Source of the DNA: G051132615 sp051132615
Lineage (GTDB): Bacteria > Pseudomonadota > Gammaproteobacteria > Burkholderiales > Neisseriaceae
Length of the DNA: 64,000 bases
Direction of reading: 5' to 3'
Assembly (NCBI RefSeq): GCF_051132615.1
Contig: NZ_CP152375.1
Coordinates: 2,728,001 to 2,792,000 of the forward strand
Made by a program: the position numbers and the translations under genes. Every line of letters starts with the position of its first letter. Within the stretch, counting starts at the first letter, position 1. A model generated the notes under the pieces. It made no database searches, was not told the DNA's origin, and saw only the letters and a list, made by a program, of their open reading frames with translations. This document shows, piece by piece, positions 24,850-34,108 of this stretch.

Positions 24850-26382
24850 ATGGAACAAATAACTATTTATCCTGGCAAATTAAATATAGCTCAAATGCGT
24901 TCTGCGTATTGTCATCCAATTAAGGTGCAATTAAGTAAAGATGCAGAAGAACGTATTGAACGTAGTGTTAAATGTGTCAATGATGTTATTGAAAACAATA
25001 GAGTCGTTTATGGCATTAATACAGGTTTTGGATTGTTGGCCTCAGAGCGTATCAGTAACGATGATTTACAGTTATTGCAACGTTCTATTGTTTTGTCCCA
25101 TGCCGCTGGTGTTGGTGAGCCTTTGGAAGATAATTTAACCCGTTTAATTATGCTGTTAAAAGTAAACAGCTTATCTCGAGGCTATTCTGGTGCGCGTTTA
25201 GAAGTCATCAATACCATTATTAAGTTGATTAATGCAGAAGTTTACCCTGAAATTCCTTGTAAGGGTTCTGTTGGTGCCTCGGGTGACTTAGCTCCATTGG
25301 CTCATATGAGTTTGGTATTAATTGGTGAGGGCTTTGCTTATCATCAAGGTAAAAGGGTTACTGGAAAAGAAGCTTTAGAAATTGCAGGGGCAAAACCAGT
25401 TGTATTGGCTGCAAAAGAGGGGTTGGCTTTGCTTAACGGTACTCAAGTATCCACAGCTTATGCGTTGAAAGGTTTATTTAAGGCAGAAGAGTTATTTGCT
25501 GCTTCAATTGGTTGTGGTGCTTTAACTGTTGAGGCCAGTTTAGGGTCTCGCAGCCCATTTGATCCGCGTATTCAAGAGGCACGTGGGCAACAAGGACAAA
25601 TTGATGCAGCTGCTTGTTATCGACATGTATTAGGTGCGCAAAGTGAGTTCTCTGTTTCTCATAAAAATTGTTCAAAAGTACAAGATCCTTATTCTTTACG
25701 CTGTCAACCACAAGTATTGGGCGCTTGTTTAACCCAAATTAGAAACTCTGCGGCAATTTTAGAGGTAGAAGGTAATGCCGCATCAGATAATCCGCTTATT
25801 TTTACTGATAATGGTGACATTATTTCAGGTGGTAACTTCCATGCCGAGCCAGTTGCAATGGCAGCAGATAATCTTGCTTTAGCGATTGCAGAGATGGCTT
25901 CTATTTCAGAAAGAAGAATTTCTTTGATGATGGATACCCATTTATCACAATTGCCACCATTCCTAGTTGAAAATGCTGGGGTGAACTCAGGTTTTATGAT
26001 TGCTCAGGTTACTGCCGCAGCATTGGCCAGTCAAACAAAAACTTTGGCTTTTCCTTCTAGCGTGGATAGTTTACCTACCTCAGCTAATCAGGAAGACCAA
26101 GTGTCTATGGCGCCTAATGCAGGTAGACGTCTATGGGAAATGGCTGAAAATGTGCGCAATATCTTAGCCATTGAATGGTTGGCTGCTTGTCAAGGAATGG
26201 ACTTTAGAAAAAGTTTAAAATCTACTCCTGTTTTAGAAGAGTTAAGAACAACCTTGAGAAGTAAAGTGGCACATTATGATAAAGATCGTTTCTTTGCGCC
26301 AGATATTGAGGCTGCAAGCAATCTAATTGAAGAGGGTAGCTTTAATCATATCTTGCCTAAAGAGATCCTACCAAGTCTTTAA
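24850..26382 (+). CDS. hutH: Histidine ammonia-lyase
   Basis: Converts L-histidine to trans-urocanate and ammonia, the first step of histidine degradation. 510 aa from ATG 24850, preceded by AAAGGG; the frame is open 57 bp upstream but the extension is not family-like. The Ala143-Ser144-Gly145 triad in GSVGASGDLAPLAHM cyclises to the electrophilic MIO cofactor. Also present are YGINTGFG with the catalytic Tyr, GLALLNGTQ with Asn196, DPYSLRCQPQ, and ANQEDQVS with the catalytic Glu. It is a useful reference for the second, altered homologue at 40029. Confidence 0.97.
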   Translation: MEQITIYPGKLNIAQMRSAYCHPIKVQLSKDAEERIERSVKCVNDVIENNRVVYGINTGFGLLASERISNDDLQLLQRSIVLSHAAGVGEPLEDNLTRLIMLLKVNSLSRGYSGARLEVINTIIKLINAEVYPEIPCKGSVGASGDLAPLAHMSLVLIGEGFAYHQGKRVTGKEALEIAGAKPVVLAAKEGLALLNGTQVSTAYALKGLFKAEELFAASIGCGALTVEASLGSRSPFDPRIQEARGQQGQIDAAACYRHVLGAQSEFSVSHKNCSKVQDPYSLRCQPQVLGACLTQIRNSAAILEVEGNAASDNPLIFTDNGDIISGGNFHAEPVAMAADNLALAIAEMASISERRISLMMDTHLSQLPPFLVENAGVNSGFMIAQVTAAALASQTKTLAFPSSVDSLPTSANQEDQVSMAPNAGRRLWEMAENVRNILAIEWLAACQGMDFRKSLKSTPVLEELRTTLRSKVAHYDKDRFFAPDIEAASNLIEEGSFNHILPKEILPSL

Positions 26383-26405
26383 ATCCGTAAAAGCTGTATT
26401 ACACA

Positions 26406-26472
26406 ACTAGTAGAAATTTGATTGATGTTTTTCATCAAATAAATTGGGTAGAACACACAAGTTTCTACTAGT
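26406..26472 (+). other. Long-range stem between hutH and the permease
   Basis: ACTAGTAGAAA (26406-26416) pairs perfectly with TTTCTACTAGT (26462-26472). Inside it ATTTGAT and ATCAAAT (26416-26422 with 26434-26440) form a second hairpin. There is no T run, so it is not a normal terminator. It may set relative expression or mRNA stability of the two genes. Confidence 0.5.
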
Positions 26473-26513
26473 GGCTGACTGTGCTTCAAAATTCTATTGG
26501 GAGGAATTTCGAC

Positions 26514-27974
26514 ATGAGTAACACGCAAGGTAATTTAAAGCAGGGATTGAATCAAAGACATATATTATTTATTGCTCTAGGCTCCGCAATTGGAACAGGG
26601 CTTTTTTATGGTTCTGCTAAAGCCATTCAATTAGCAGGGCCTTCAGTTATTTTCGCTTATCTTCTGGCTGGTGCTGCAGTATTTATCGTGATGAGGGCTT
26701 TAGGAGAAATGGTTCTTCATAAGCCATTACCTGGGTCTTTTGGTGGATATGCCAGCCATTATATGAATCCTTTAGCAGGTTTTATTACAGGTTGGACTTA
26801 TATCATTGAAATGGTCTTGGTGTGTATCGCTGATGTGATTGCCTTTTCCATTTATATGGGGCTATGGTTTCCAAATGTTGAGCCTTGGCTTTGGTCTTTA
26901 GGCATTACTTTAATCATTGCTGGTTTGAATTTATGTGCCGTTAAAATGTTCGGTGAGTTGGAGTTTTGGCTGTCATTAATTAAAGTGGTGGCTATTTGTG
27001 CCATGATTTTAGGCGGGGCGTATATTATTTTCTTCGGTTATAGTTCAGCCACTGTTGATGGACAGATTGTGAACCATGTGGGTACAGGTATTTCTAATTT
27101 ATGGTCTCATGGTGGGTGGTTTCCAAATGGTATTTCGGGGTTTGTTACCGCTTTTGCTGTGGTAATGTTTGCTTTTGGTGGTATTGAAATTATTGGTTTA
27201 ACTGCTGCTGAAACACAGGATCCAGAAAAAAATATTCCTCGTGCCATTAACAGTGTGCCTTCTCGGATCTTGATTTTTTATGTAGGTACAATGTTTGTGT
27301 TAATGTCTATTTATCCTTGGAATGAAATTACGGGAGAAAGTAGCCCTCTGGTTCAAATATTTGGTAGCCTTGGTATTTCGTCTGCTGCGCATATTTTAAA
27401 TGTGGTGGTGATTACTGCTGCTGTGTCTGCAATTAACAGTGATTTATTTGGTGCGGCACGTATGATGTATGGTTTATCAAAACATAGACATGCCCCTGAT
27501 TCTTTTGGTCGAATTTCCAAGTCTGGTGTGCCTGTTGCACCTGTTATTGTTATGTTGGTAATGATGCTTATTGGTGTGGTATTAAATAAGTATTTTCATG
27601 AGCAATTATTCTTTATTGTTGCAGCAATGGCAACATTTGCTACAGTATGGGTATGGTTGATGATTTTATTGTCCCACTATTGTATGCGTAAAAAAATGTC
27701 GGCTGAAGAAGCTAAAACATTAAAGTTCCCCATTCCTTTATGGCCAGTTGCACCAATTGCAGCAATAGGGTTTTTAATTTTTACCATTATTTTATTGGGT
27801 TTTGATAAAAGCACTATCTGGGCATTGGTTTGTGGTATTGTGTGGATTGTATGGTTAACTGTATATTATTTTGTCTTTGTTAAAGGAAAAGAAATACCTT
27901 TAACAACTTTGGCAGAAGGTGAAGAATTAGTGCCATTGGAAAAGAACGAAGATACACAAGAGCATAAAGATTAA
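26514..27974 (+). CDS. Amino-acid permease of the AAT family, probably for histidine
   Basis: Inner-membrane amino-acid:proton symporter of about 486 aa with 12 predicted spans. Start ATG 26514 has GGGAGG upstream. The N-terminal signature LKQGLNQRHILFIALGSAIGTGLFYGSA and the FGGIEIIGLTAAE segment are typical of the ProY/HutT/AroP group. It lies directly after hutH and before the hutD/hutC pair, so histidine (or urocanate) uptake is the natural inference; sequence alone cannot separate it from proline or aromatic permeases. Confidence 0.88.
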   Translation: MSNTQGNLKQGLNQRHILFIALGSAIGTGLFYGSAKAIQLAGPSVIFAYLLAGAAVFIVMRALGEMVLHKPLPGSFGGYASHYMNPLAGFITGWTYIIEMVLVCIADVIAFSIYMGLWFPNVEPWLWSLGITLIIAGLNLCAVKMFGELEFWLSLIKVVAICAMILGGAYIIFFGYSSATVDGQIVNHVGTGISNLWSHGGWFPNGISGFVTAFAVVMFAFGGIEIIGLTAAETQDPEKNIPRAINSVPSRILIFYVGTMFVLMSIYPWNEITGESSPLVQIFGSLGISSAAHILNVVVITAAVSAINSDLFGAARMMYGLSKHRHAPDSFGRISKSGVPVAPVIVMLVMMLIGVVLNKYFHEQLFFIVAAMATFATVWVWLMILLSHYCMRKKMSAEEAKTLKFPIPLWPVAPIAAIGFLIFTIILLGFDKSTIWALVCGIVWIVWLTVYYFVFVKGKEIPLTTLAEGEELVPLEKNEDTQEHKD

Positions 27975-27989
27975 AAAGTTGTGAACCAG

Positions 27990-28025
27990 AAAAGACTGAT
28001 TGAGCCAACGCCAATCAGTCTTTTT
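27990..28025 (+). terminator. Rho-independent terminator between the permease and hutD
   Basis: 12-13-bp stem (27990-28001 with 28013-28025), A run before and T run after, placed between convergent genes and able to serve both. Confidence 0.9.
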
Positions 28026-28028
28026 GTT

Positions 28029-28622
28029 TTATATTTTGGACAGTTCAATCACACAACAAAAATGGTTCTGATTTGCTTGAGTAATAAGATCAAATTGTTT
28101 GAGTGACTCATTTTGAGTCATAAAAAGAGTCTCATGTTTTCCTAATGTTTCATTAAATTGATTGGTTTTAATCGTCATTGAGTCACAGACAGAAAATATC
28201 AAAATAGTTTGTGCTTGGGAGCAAAAGCGTTGGATTTCATTAATATTCAACCATTGGCATCTGGCTCTATATTTTTGTGGTGCATAAATTAAATTAAAAT
28301 CTGTTACTGGATCTTTTAATAAAGTACATTGTGTTTGGCTGGCGCCATCAAAAGCGAAAGCGGTGAATGGGTATAATTTTTCTTCTGATTGATCATCAAT
28401 TGCTAAATGAATGCCTTCTCCTTCCAATACGCTAATGACGCGTTGATAGCCTGAAAAATCAGAAAAAGAACCATTTTGATCAACTTGTGCCATAGAAATA
28501 CGCCAATTGAAAGAGCCCTCTTGGCATTGTGTCGTATCTTTTGCTATTTCATAAGTATAGCCTTTGCCATTCTTCCACAGCATTTTCGTGTAATCTTGTT
28601 GTTTCAGTAGAGAATAAATCAT
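28029..28622 (-). CDS. hutD: HutD family protein
   Basis: 197-aa cupin-like protein (DUF886) of the histidine-utilisation locus. Start ATG 28622 has GGAGGT upstream. The motif MLWKNGKGYTYEIA near the N-terminus and FNWRISMAQVDQNGSFSDFSGYQR are the family signatures. In Pseudomonas HutD is thought to limit hut over-expression, possibly by binding formylglutamate or a pathway intermediate; that is family knowledge, not visible here. Reads divergently from hutC. Confidence 0.88.
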   Translation of the reverse strand: MIYSLLKQQDYTKMLWKNGKGYTYEIAKDTTQCQEGSFNWRISMAQVDQNGSFSDFSGYQRVISVLEGEGIHLAIDDQSEEKLYPFTAFAFDGASQTQCTLLKDPVTDFNLIYAPQKYRARCQWLNINEIQRFCSQAQTILIFSVCDSMTIKTNQFNETLGKHETLFMTQNESLKQFDLITQANQNHFCCVIELSKI

Positions 28623-28645
28623 GATTACCTCCATTTTTGTTTAAA

Positions 28646-28655
28646 TGTATATACC
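28646..28655. promoter_or_regulatory. HutC-like operator upstream of hutD
   Basis: TGTATATACC, one base off the palindrome TGTATATACA found before hutU, 24 bp from the hutD start. A related half-site array (TGTATGTATATATT) lies at 28728-28740 in the same hutD-hutC gap. Confidence 0.5.
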
Positions 28656-28895
28656 ACTAAAAATAGTAATCTATTTTAATTGAAAAACAAGAATGATCAA
28701 GAGGTATGAATGACCTTTATATAAAGTGTATGTATATATTGTTGTCTACATATTCAAATATGTAATAAATGTGTGATTAAAGAAACAATAGGGGCTTTAT
28801 AAATAAAGTATTGTTTTGAATTTATAGTAAAATTTTTAATTTAAAAACAATATTCGTGCTATTATCGGGCAGTCTGAAATACAATTACAGAAAAT

Positions 28896-29648
28896 ATGTC
28901 TATGGCCCGTGATCCTCTTATCTCTGCTAATACATTACAACAACAGCAACCTGTTCCTCTTTATTTGCAAATTAAAAGAATGATTATGCAAAAAATCTAT
29001 TCAGGTGAATGGGGAGCCAACCACAATATTCCATCGGAAAAAGAATTAACCAATATGTTTGATGTCAGTAGAATGACTGTGAATCGTGCCTTAAGGGAAT
29101 TAACGGCTCAAGGTGTATTGGTTCGGGTACAAGGTGTGGGGACTTTTGTTTCTGAAAATAAAGGTGAGTCGGCGCTGATGTCTGTACGTAATATTGCAGA
29201 TGAAATTAAATCCTTAAATCATGAGCATAAGGTAGAAGTTATTTTATTGGAAAAATGTTTTGCTACTGCTGAGTTGGCGGCTAGTTTTGACATTATGGCC
29301 GGTCAAGTTGTTTTTCATTCTATGATTGTGCATTACGATAATGATGTGCCTGTACAGTTAGAAGATCGTTTTGTTAACAGTATGGTGGCACCAGAGTACT
29401 TAAATCAAGATTTTAAAAAACAAACACCGTATACTTATTTAACCGCAGTTGCACCTTTAACCGAGGGTGAGCATATCGTTGAAGCCGTGTTGGCTACGGA
29501 AGAAGAGGCTGCATGGTTGCAAATTCTTCAAGTAGAGCCTTGTTTACAAATTAGACGAAAAACTTGGTCTCACCAGTCTATGGTTACCAGCGCACGTTTA
29601 CTTTACCCTGGTTCTCGTTACCGTTTGGAAGGACATTTTTATTCGTAA
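28896..29648 (+). CDS. hutC: Histidine-utilisation repressor HutC
   Basis: GntR-family (HutC subfamily) repressor of 250 aa. It releases DNA when it binds urocanate. The winged helix is at about 20-90 (IPSEKELTNMFDVSRMTVNRALRELTAQGVLVRVQGVGTFV), and the UTRA ligand domain follows (about 100-245), including the YTYLTAVAPLTEGEH segment typical of HutC. It reads divergently from hutD and sits upstream of hutU, with matching operators in both directions. Confidence 0.94.
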   Translation: MSMARDPLISANTLQQQQPVPLYLQIKRMIMQKIYSGEWGANHNIPSEKELTNMFDVSRMTVNRALRELTAQGVLVRVQGVGTFVSENKGESALMSVRNIADEIKSLNHEHKVEVILLEKCFATAELAASFDIMAGQVVFHSMIVHYDNDVPVQLEDRFVNSMVAPEYLNQDFKKQTPYTYLTAVAPLTEGEHIVEAVLATEEEAAWLQILQVEPCLQIRRKTWSHQSMVTSARLLYPGSRYRLEGHFYS

Positions 29649-29785
29649 AAATATTTCTTTTTTTATTGCTGATAATTGCCCCAAATTACCCTATTTTTTA
29701 TGCACTAAAAAAGGGGTAATTTTTTTTAAGATCAGTTAGTTATAAAAAAATGATTAAAAATATGCTTATTTTTTAATTTTTTACT

Positions 29786-29809
29786 TGTATATACATGACT
29801 GTATATGGT
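29786..29809. promoter_or_regulatory. Tandem HutC-like operators over the hutU promoter
   Basis: TGTATATACA (29786-29795, perfect palindrome) is followed 14 bp further by TGTATATGGT (29800-29809). They overlap a plausible promoter (TTGTAT at 29785, TATAAA at 29809, 18-bp spacer), the arrangement expected of a repressor. HutC binding is inferred from the adjacent hutC gene and known GntR/HutC site type. Confidence 0.6.
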
Positions 29810-29894
29810 ATAAATGCAGATAATTAGTGTTTTAAACCAGTCGTTTATCATTGCATTTATTAAACATAGTGTTGTTAATAATAGGAGAGTAATC

Positions 29895-31565
29895 ATGGTT
29901 GACCAAAATAGATACAGAGATGTTGAGATTCGTGCCCCGCGCGGCAATAAGTTAACGGCAAAAAGCTGGTTAACGGAAGCACCTTTGCGTATGTTAATGA
30001 ACAATCTTGACCCTGATGTCGCTGAAAATCCTAAAGAGTTAGTTGTTTATGGTGGTATTGGACGTGCAGCCAGAAACTGGGCTTGCTACGATAAAATTGT
30101 GGAAACCTTAACCAACTTAGAAAAAGATGAAACCTTATTGGTACAATCAGGTAAGCCTGTTGGTGTGTTTAAAACCCACGAAAATGCACCAAGAGTGTTA
30201 ATTGCTAACTCAAATCTAGTTCCACATTGGGCAACATGGGAACACTTCAATGAACTTGATGCTAAAGGTCTAGAGATGTACGGTCAAATGACCGCTGGTA
30301 GTTGGATTTATATTGGTAGCCAAGGTATTGTCCAAGGTACTTATGAAACTTTTGTTGAAGCAGGTCGCCAGCATTACAATGGTAGCCTTAAAGGCCGTTG
30401 GGTATTAACTGCTGGTTTAGGTGGTATGGGTGGTGCTCAGCCATTGGCTGCAACATTAGCGGGTGCTTGTTCTTTGAACATTGAATGTCAACAAGCCAGT
30501 ATTGATTTTCGTTTACGTACTCGTTACGTTGACGAACAAGCTAAAGATCTTGATGACGCATTAGACCGCATCAAGCGTTATACTGCAGAAGGCAAAGCCA
30601 TTTCAATTGCATTGTTTGGTAATGCTGCAGAAATTTTACCAGAATTGGTTCGTCGTGGTGTTCGTCCAGATATGGTTACTGACCAAACAAGTGCACATGA
30701 TCCGTTACATGGTTACTTACCTATTGGTATGACTTGGGAAGAGTATGTTCAAGAAGGTAAAGTAAACCCAGAAAAAATAGTTAAAGCCTCTAAACAGTCT
30801 ATGGCAAAACATGTACAAGCAATGTTAGATTTCCAAAAAATGGGTGTGCCTACTTTTGATTATGGTAATAACATTCGTCAGATGGCCAAAGAAGAAGGGA
30901 TAGAAAACGCGTTTGATTTCCCAGGTTTTGTGCCTGCATATATTCGTCCATTATTCTGTCGTGGTATTGGTCCATTCCGTTGGGCTGCTTTATCTGGCGA
31001 TCCTGAGGATATTTATAAAACAGATGCAAAAGTAAAAGAGTTAATTCCAGATGATGCTCATTTGCACAATTGGTTAGATATGGCTCGTGAGCGTATCAGT
31101 TTCCAAGGCTTACCTGCTCGTATTTGCTGGGTTGGTTTAGGTTTGCGTGCTAAATTAGGTTTGGCATTTAATGAAATGGTTCGTTCAGGAGAGTTAAGTG
31201 CACCAGTTGTGATTGGTCGTGACCATTTAGATTCTGGTTCAGTCGCCAGTCCAAACCGTGAAACAGAGTCAATGCAAGATGGTTCTGATGCTGTGTCTGA
31301 TTGGCCATTGTTGAATGCTTTGTTGAATACTGCCGGTGGTGCAACATGGGTTTCTTTACATCACGGTGGTGGTGTAGGCATGGGCTATTCTCAACATTCA
31401 GGTGTTGTGATTGTTTGTGATGGCACTGATGAAGCGGCACAAAGAATTGCGCGTGTATTGCATAATGATCCAGCAACAGGTGTGATGCGTCATGCTGATG
31501 CAGGTTATGAAATTGCTATTGAGTGTGCCAAAGAAAAAGGCCTAAATTTACCGATGATTCGTTAA
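29895..31565 (+). CDS. hutU: Urocanate hydratase
   Basis: Adds water to urocanate to give imidazolonepropionate with tightly bound NAD+ as electrophile. 556 aa from ATG 29895, preceded by AGGAG; an 81-bp upstream open extension has no homology. Standard length. Seen: YGGIGRAARNW, TAGLGGMGGAQPLAA (NAD site), the active-site Cys region FCRGIGPFRWAALSGDP, and a conserved HHGGGVGMGYSQHSG near the end. If the MIO-less lyase at 40029 uses hercynine, its product would also enter here. Confidence 0.97.
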   Translation: MVDQNRYRDVEIRAPRGNKLTAKSWLTEAPLRMLMNNLDPDVAENPKELVVYGGIGRAARNWACYDKIVETLTNLEKDETLLVQSGKPVGVFKTHENAPRVLIANSNLVPHWATWEHFNELDAKGLEMYGQMTAGSWIYIGSQGIVQGTYETFVEAGRQHYNGSLKGRWVLTAGLGGMGGAQPLAATLAGACSLNIECQQASIDFRLRTRYVDEQAKDLDDALDRIKRYTAEGKAISIALFGNAAEILPELVRRGVRPDMVTDQTSAHDPLHGYLPIGMTWEEYVQEGKVNPEKIVKASKQSMAKHVQAMLDFQKMGVPTFDYGNNIRQMAKEEGIENAFDFPGFVPAYIRPLFCRGIGPFRWAALSGDPEDIYKTDAKVKELIPDDAHLHNWLDMARERISFQGLPARICWVGLGLRAKLGLAFNEMVRSGELSAPVVIGRDHLDSGSVASPNRETESMQDGSDAVSDWPLLNALLNTAGGATWVSLHHGGGVGMGYSQHSGVVIVCDGTDEAAQRIARVLHNDPATGVMRHADAGYEIAIECAKEKGLNLPMIR

Positions 31566-31581
31566 ATTTAATAATGATAAC

Positions 31582-31643
31582 GCTGCTTGCTTAATAGTGT
31601 AGGCAGCTTTTAATAGGGGAAGTGTGGTATTCATTTCTTCCCC
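31582..31643 (+). other. Two hairpins between hutU and hutI
   Basis: GCTGC...GCAGC (31582-31607) followed by TTTT, and GGGGAAG (31616-31622) with CTTCCCC (31637-31643). The first is a weak terminator, the second a plain stem. They may lower expression of hutI-hutG relative to hutU; the 196-bp gap could also hold a promoter for hutI. Confidence 0.4.
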
Positions 31644-31761
31644 TGTTTATAAAATGACTTAGAAGTGAATTTATTTAATAAAATTTTAGCCAGTTTTATT
31701 GCATAAATTTAATTTTCAGATGTAAATTAAATGATTCTGACAAGAAACTTAAGGTGAATAT

Positions 31762-33009
31762 ATGAGCAAATCCTTTAAGCTACAAGATACTGATACTGTT
31801 TGGATTAATGGCGTTCTAGCTACTATGGATAAGGATGTTGACGAACAATATGGTTTATTAAAGGATCATTGTATCGTCACCCGATCAGATAAAATCGCCG
31901 CAATTTTACCAAAAGATCAATTAAATACAACTTTATACAGTCATGTTATTGATTTGGAAGGGGCAATTGTTACACCTGGCTTGATTGATTGCCATACTCA
32001 TTTGGTTTTTGGGGGGAATCGAGCTCAGGAGTGGGAAAAACGTTTAAATGGCATCAGTTACACTGAAATAGCCAAAGAAGGTGGTGGCATTAACTCAACA
32101 GTAAGTGCAACCAGAACCGCCGATTTTGGTAGTCTATATCAAGTAAGTTATAAGCGGTTAAGAGCATTGGCTGATGAGGGGGTTACAACTGTTGAAATTA
32201 AATCAGGTTATGGTCTTGATTTAGCTAATGAGCGTAAACAGTTAGAAGTCGTTAGGGCTTTGAAAAATACCTGTGAAGTAGATATTTCACCAACTTTGCT
32301 TTCTGCACATAGTGTTCCTCCAGAATATAAAGATCATTCTGACGAATACCTTGATGAAATATGTCAAACAATTTTGCCTACGCTTTGGCAAGAGCAATTA
32401 TTTGAATCTGTTGACGTATTTTGTGAAAATATCGCTTTTAGTCTTGCGCAAACAAAAAAATTATTTAAAACAGCACAAAGTTTGGGTATTCCTGTTAAAG
32501 CACATGCAGAGCAATTATCTAATTTAGGTTGTAGCGCTTTGGTTGCTCAGTTTAACGGTTTATCTGTCGATCATATTGAACATTTAGATGAAAGCAGCAT
32601 TGCCGCTTTAAGTGAAAAGCGCACTATAGCAACTTTACTACCCTGTGCTTTTTACTTTTTAAAAGAAACAAAAGTGCCACCAATTGATTTACTCAGACAG
32701 TATAAAGTACCAATGGCCGTTTCAACTGACTTTAATCCTGGAACAAGCCCATTTGCTTCTATTCGTTTAGCCATGAATATGGCGTGTACTCAATTTGGTT
32801 TAACGCCAGTGGAAGCTTTAGCTGGTGTCACTCGGAATGCCGCACAAGCGTTAGGACGTGAACACACTCATGGACAGTTAAAAGCTGGCTATCAGGCTAA
32901 TTTTGCTGTTTGGGATGTTCAAGCTCCGGTTGAAATATTTTATGAGTTAGGGCGTAACCCACTCATTCGAAGAGTATTTAATGGTAAGGTTTCTTGTTTA
33001 ATGAAATAA
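31762..33009 (+). CDS. hutI: Imidazolonepropionase
   Basis: Zn/Fe-dependent amidohydrolase that opens imidazolonepropionate to N-formiminoglutamate. 415 aa. DCHTHLVFGGNRAQEW carries the first metal-binding HxH; KAHAEQLSN holds the middle His, and STDFNPGTSPF the metal Asp. Length and order are standard. Followed after 28 bp by hutG. Confidence 0.96.
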   Translation: MSKSFKLQDTDTVWINGVLATMDKDVDEQYGLLKDHCIVTRSDKIAAILPKDQLNTTLYSHVIDLEGAIVTPGLIDCHTHLVFGGNRAQEWEKRLNGISYTEIAKEGGGINSTVSATRTADFGSLYQVSYKRLRALADEGVTTVEIKSGYGLDLANERKQLEVVRALKNTCEVDISPTLLSAHSVPPEYKDHSDEYLDEICQTILPTLWQEQLFESVDVFCENIAFSLAQTKKLFKTAQSLGIPVKAHAEQLSNLGCSALVAQFNGLSVDHIEHLDESSIAALSEKRTIATLLPCAFYFLKETKVPPIDLLRQYKVPMAVSTDFNPGTSPFASIRLAMNMACTQFGLTPVEALAGVTRNAAQALGREHTHGQLKAGYQANFAVWDVQAPVEIFYELGRNPLIRRVFNGKVSCLMK

Positions 33010-33037
33010 CACACACCTAGGAGATAGGAAAAATAAT

Positions 33038-34009
33038 ATGGCTACCTGGAGCCCTGTTTCAACAAAAATTTGGCGAGGACGAGATGATTCATTAGAAAGC
33101 ACCGTTGCTCGCCGTTTATTTCAGACCATACAAATTGCGCATACTTTTACTCCTCAGTATTTTAGAAATCAGGTTGCTTTATTGGGGTTTGAGTGTGACG
33201 AAGGGGTTAGATTAAATAAAGGACGTCCAGGAGCGAAAGAGGCGCCGGATTTCATTAGAAAAGCTATGGCAAACCTTGCTGCACATTTAGACCACGATAA
33301 AATAGTTGATTTGGGTAATTTAGAAGCGGCAGAAAATGGTTTAGAGCATGCACAATCTGTTTTAGCTGAACATATTCGCCAATGTCACCAATGGAATATG
33401 AAAACGGTTGTTTTAGGTGGTGGCCATGAAACTGCGTATGGGCATGGTTTAGGGGTATATCATGCTTATCCAAATGCAAAAATAGGCATCATTAATTTTG
33501 ATGCACATTTGGATATCAGGAAAACTAAGCAAGCATCTTCTGGTACACCATTCAAACAGTTGGCTGATTATTGTATTGAAGCACAACGTCCATTTAATTA
33601 TATGTGTGTTGGGGCTAATTTGTCGACGAATACACAAGCTCTTTTAGATGTTGCTCAAGAGTTGGATGTACAAATTCTATGGGATACAGAGTGTCAACAG
33701 GCAAATTTCCCTAGTGTGGTTGAACGGGTCAACAAGTTTATTGATTCGGTTGATATAGTGTACTTAACCATAGATTTAGATGCGTTACCATCAAATACCA
33801 TGAGTGCTGTTTCTGCTCCCGCAACTTTGGGGGTTCAGTTTCACTTTTTATTGGCATTGGCTGAAGAAATAAAAAACAGCAAAAAAGTAAGGGCCGTTGA
33901 TTTCGTTGAATATAATCCAAGCCTTGATACACAAGCTTTATGTGCAAAAGTTGCCGCTAGGTTTGTGTGGCAAATGTGCTTGGGGTGGTGTACTGATTAT
34001 TCGGAATAA
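33038..34009 (+). CDS. hutG: Formimidoylglutamase
   Basis: Mn-dependent arginase-family enzyme that splits N-formiminoglutamate to glutamate and formamide. 323 aa. Metal ligands are visible in GGGHETAYGHG, NFDAHLDIR and LTIDLDALP. The presence of both hutG and ftcD means this organism has two ways to finish formiminoglutamate: release as formamide or transfer to tetrahydrofolate. Confidence 0.94.
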   Translation: MATWSPVSTKIWRGRDDSLESTVARRLFQTIQIAHTFTPQYFRNQVALLGFECDEGVRLNKGRPGAKEAPDFIRKAMANLAAHLDHDKIVDLGNLEAAENGLEHAQSVLAEHIRQCHQWNMKTVVLGGGHETAYGHGLGVYHAYPNAKIGIINFDAHLDIRKTKQASSGTPFKQLADYCIEAQRPFNYMCVGANLSTNTQALLDVAQELDVQILWDTECQQANFPSVVERVNKFIDSVDIVYLTIDLDALPSNTMSAVSAPATLGVQFHFLLALAEEIKNSKKVRAVDFVEYNPSLDTQALCAKVAARFVWQMCLGWCTDYSE

Positions 34010-34108
34010 TGTAATTTGAATAAATAATGATATTTTAAGAATGAACCAGTTTTTCCTTGTTGTATTTTTTAATTAAATGGTTTTATCGAACTGAAAGGGT
34101 GTTCCATC

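Noticed and set aside
29732..30004. 90-aa minus-strand frame across the hutU start
   Set aside because: It covers the hutU promoter and start, its codon pattern is poor, and hutU is certain.
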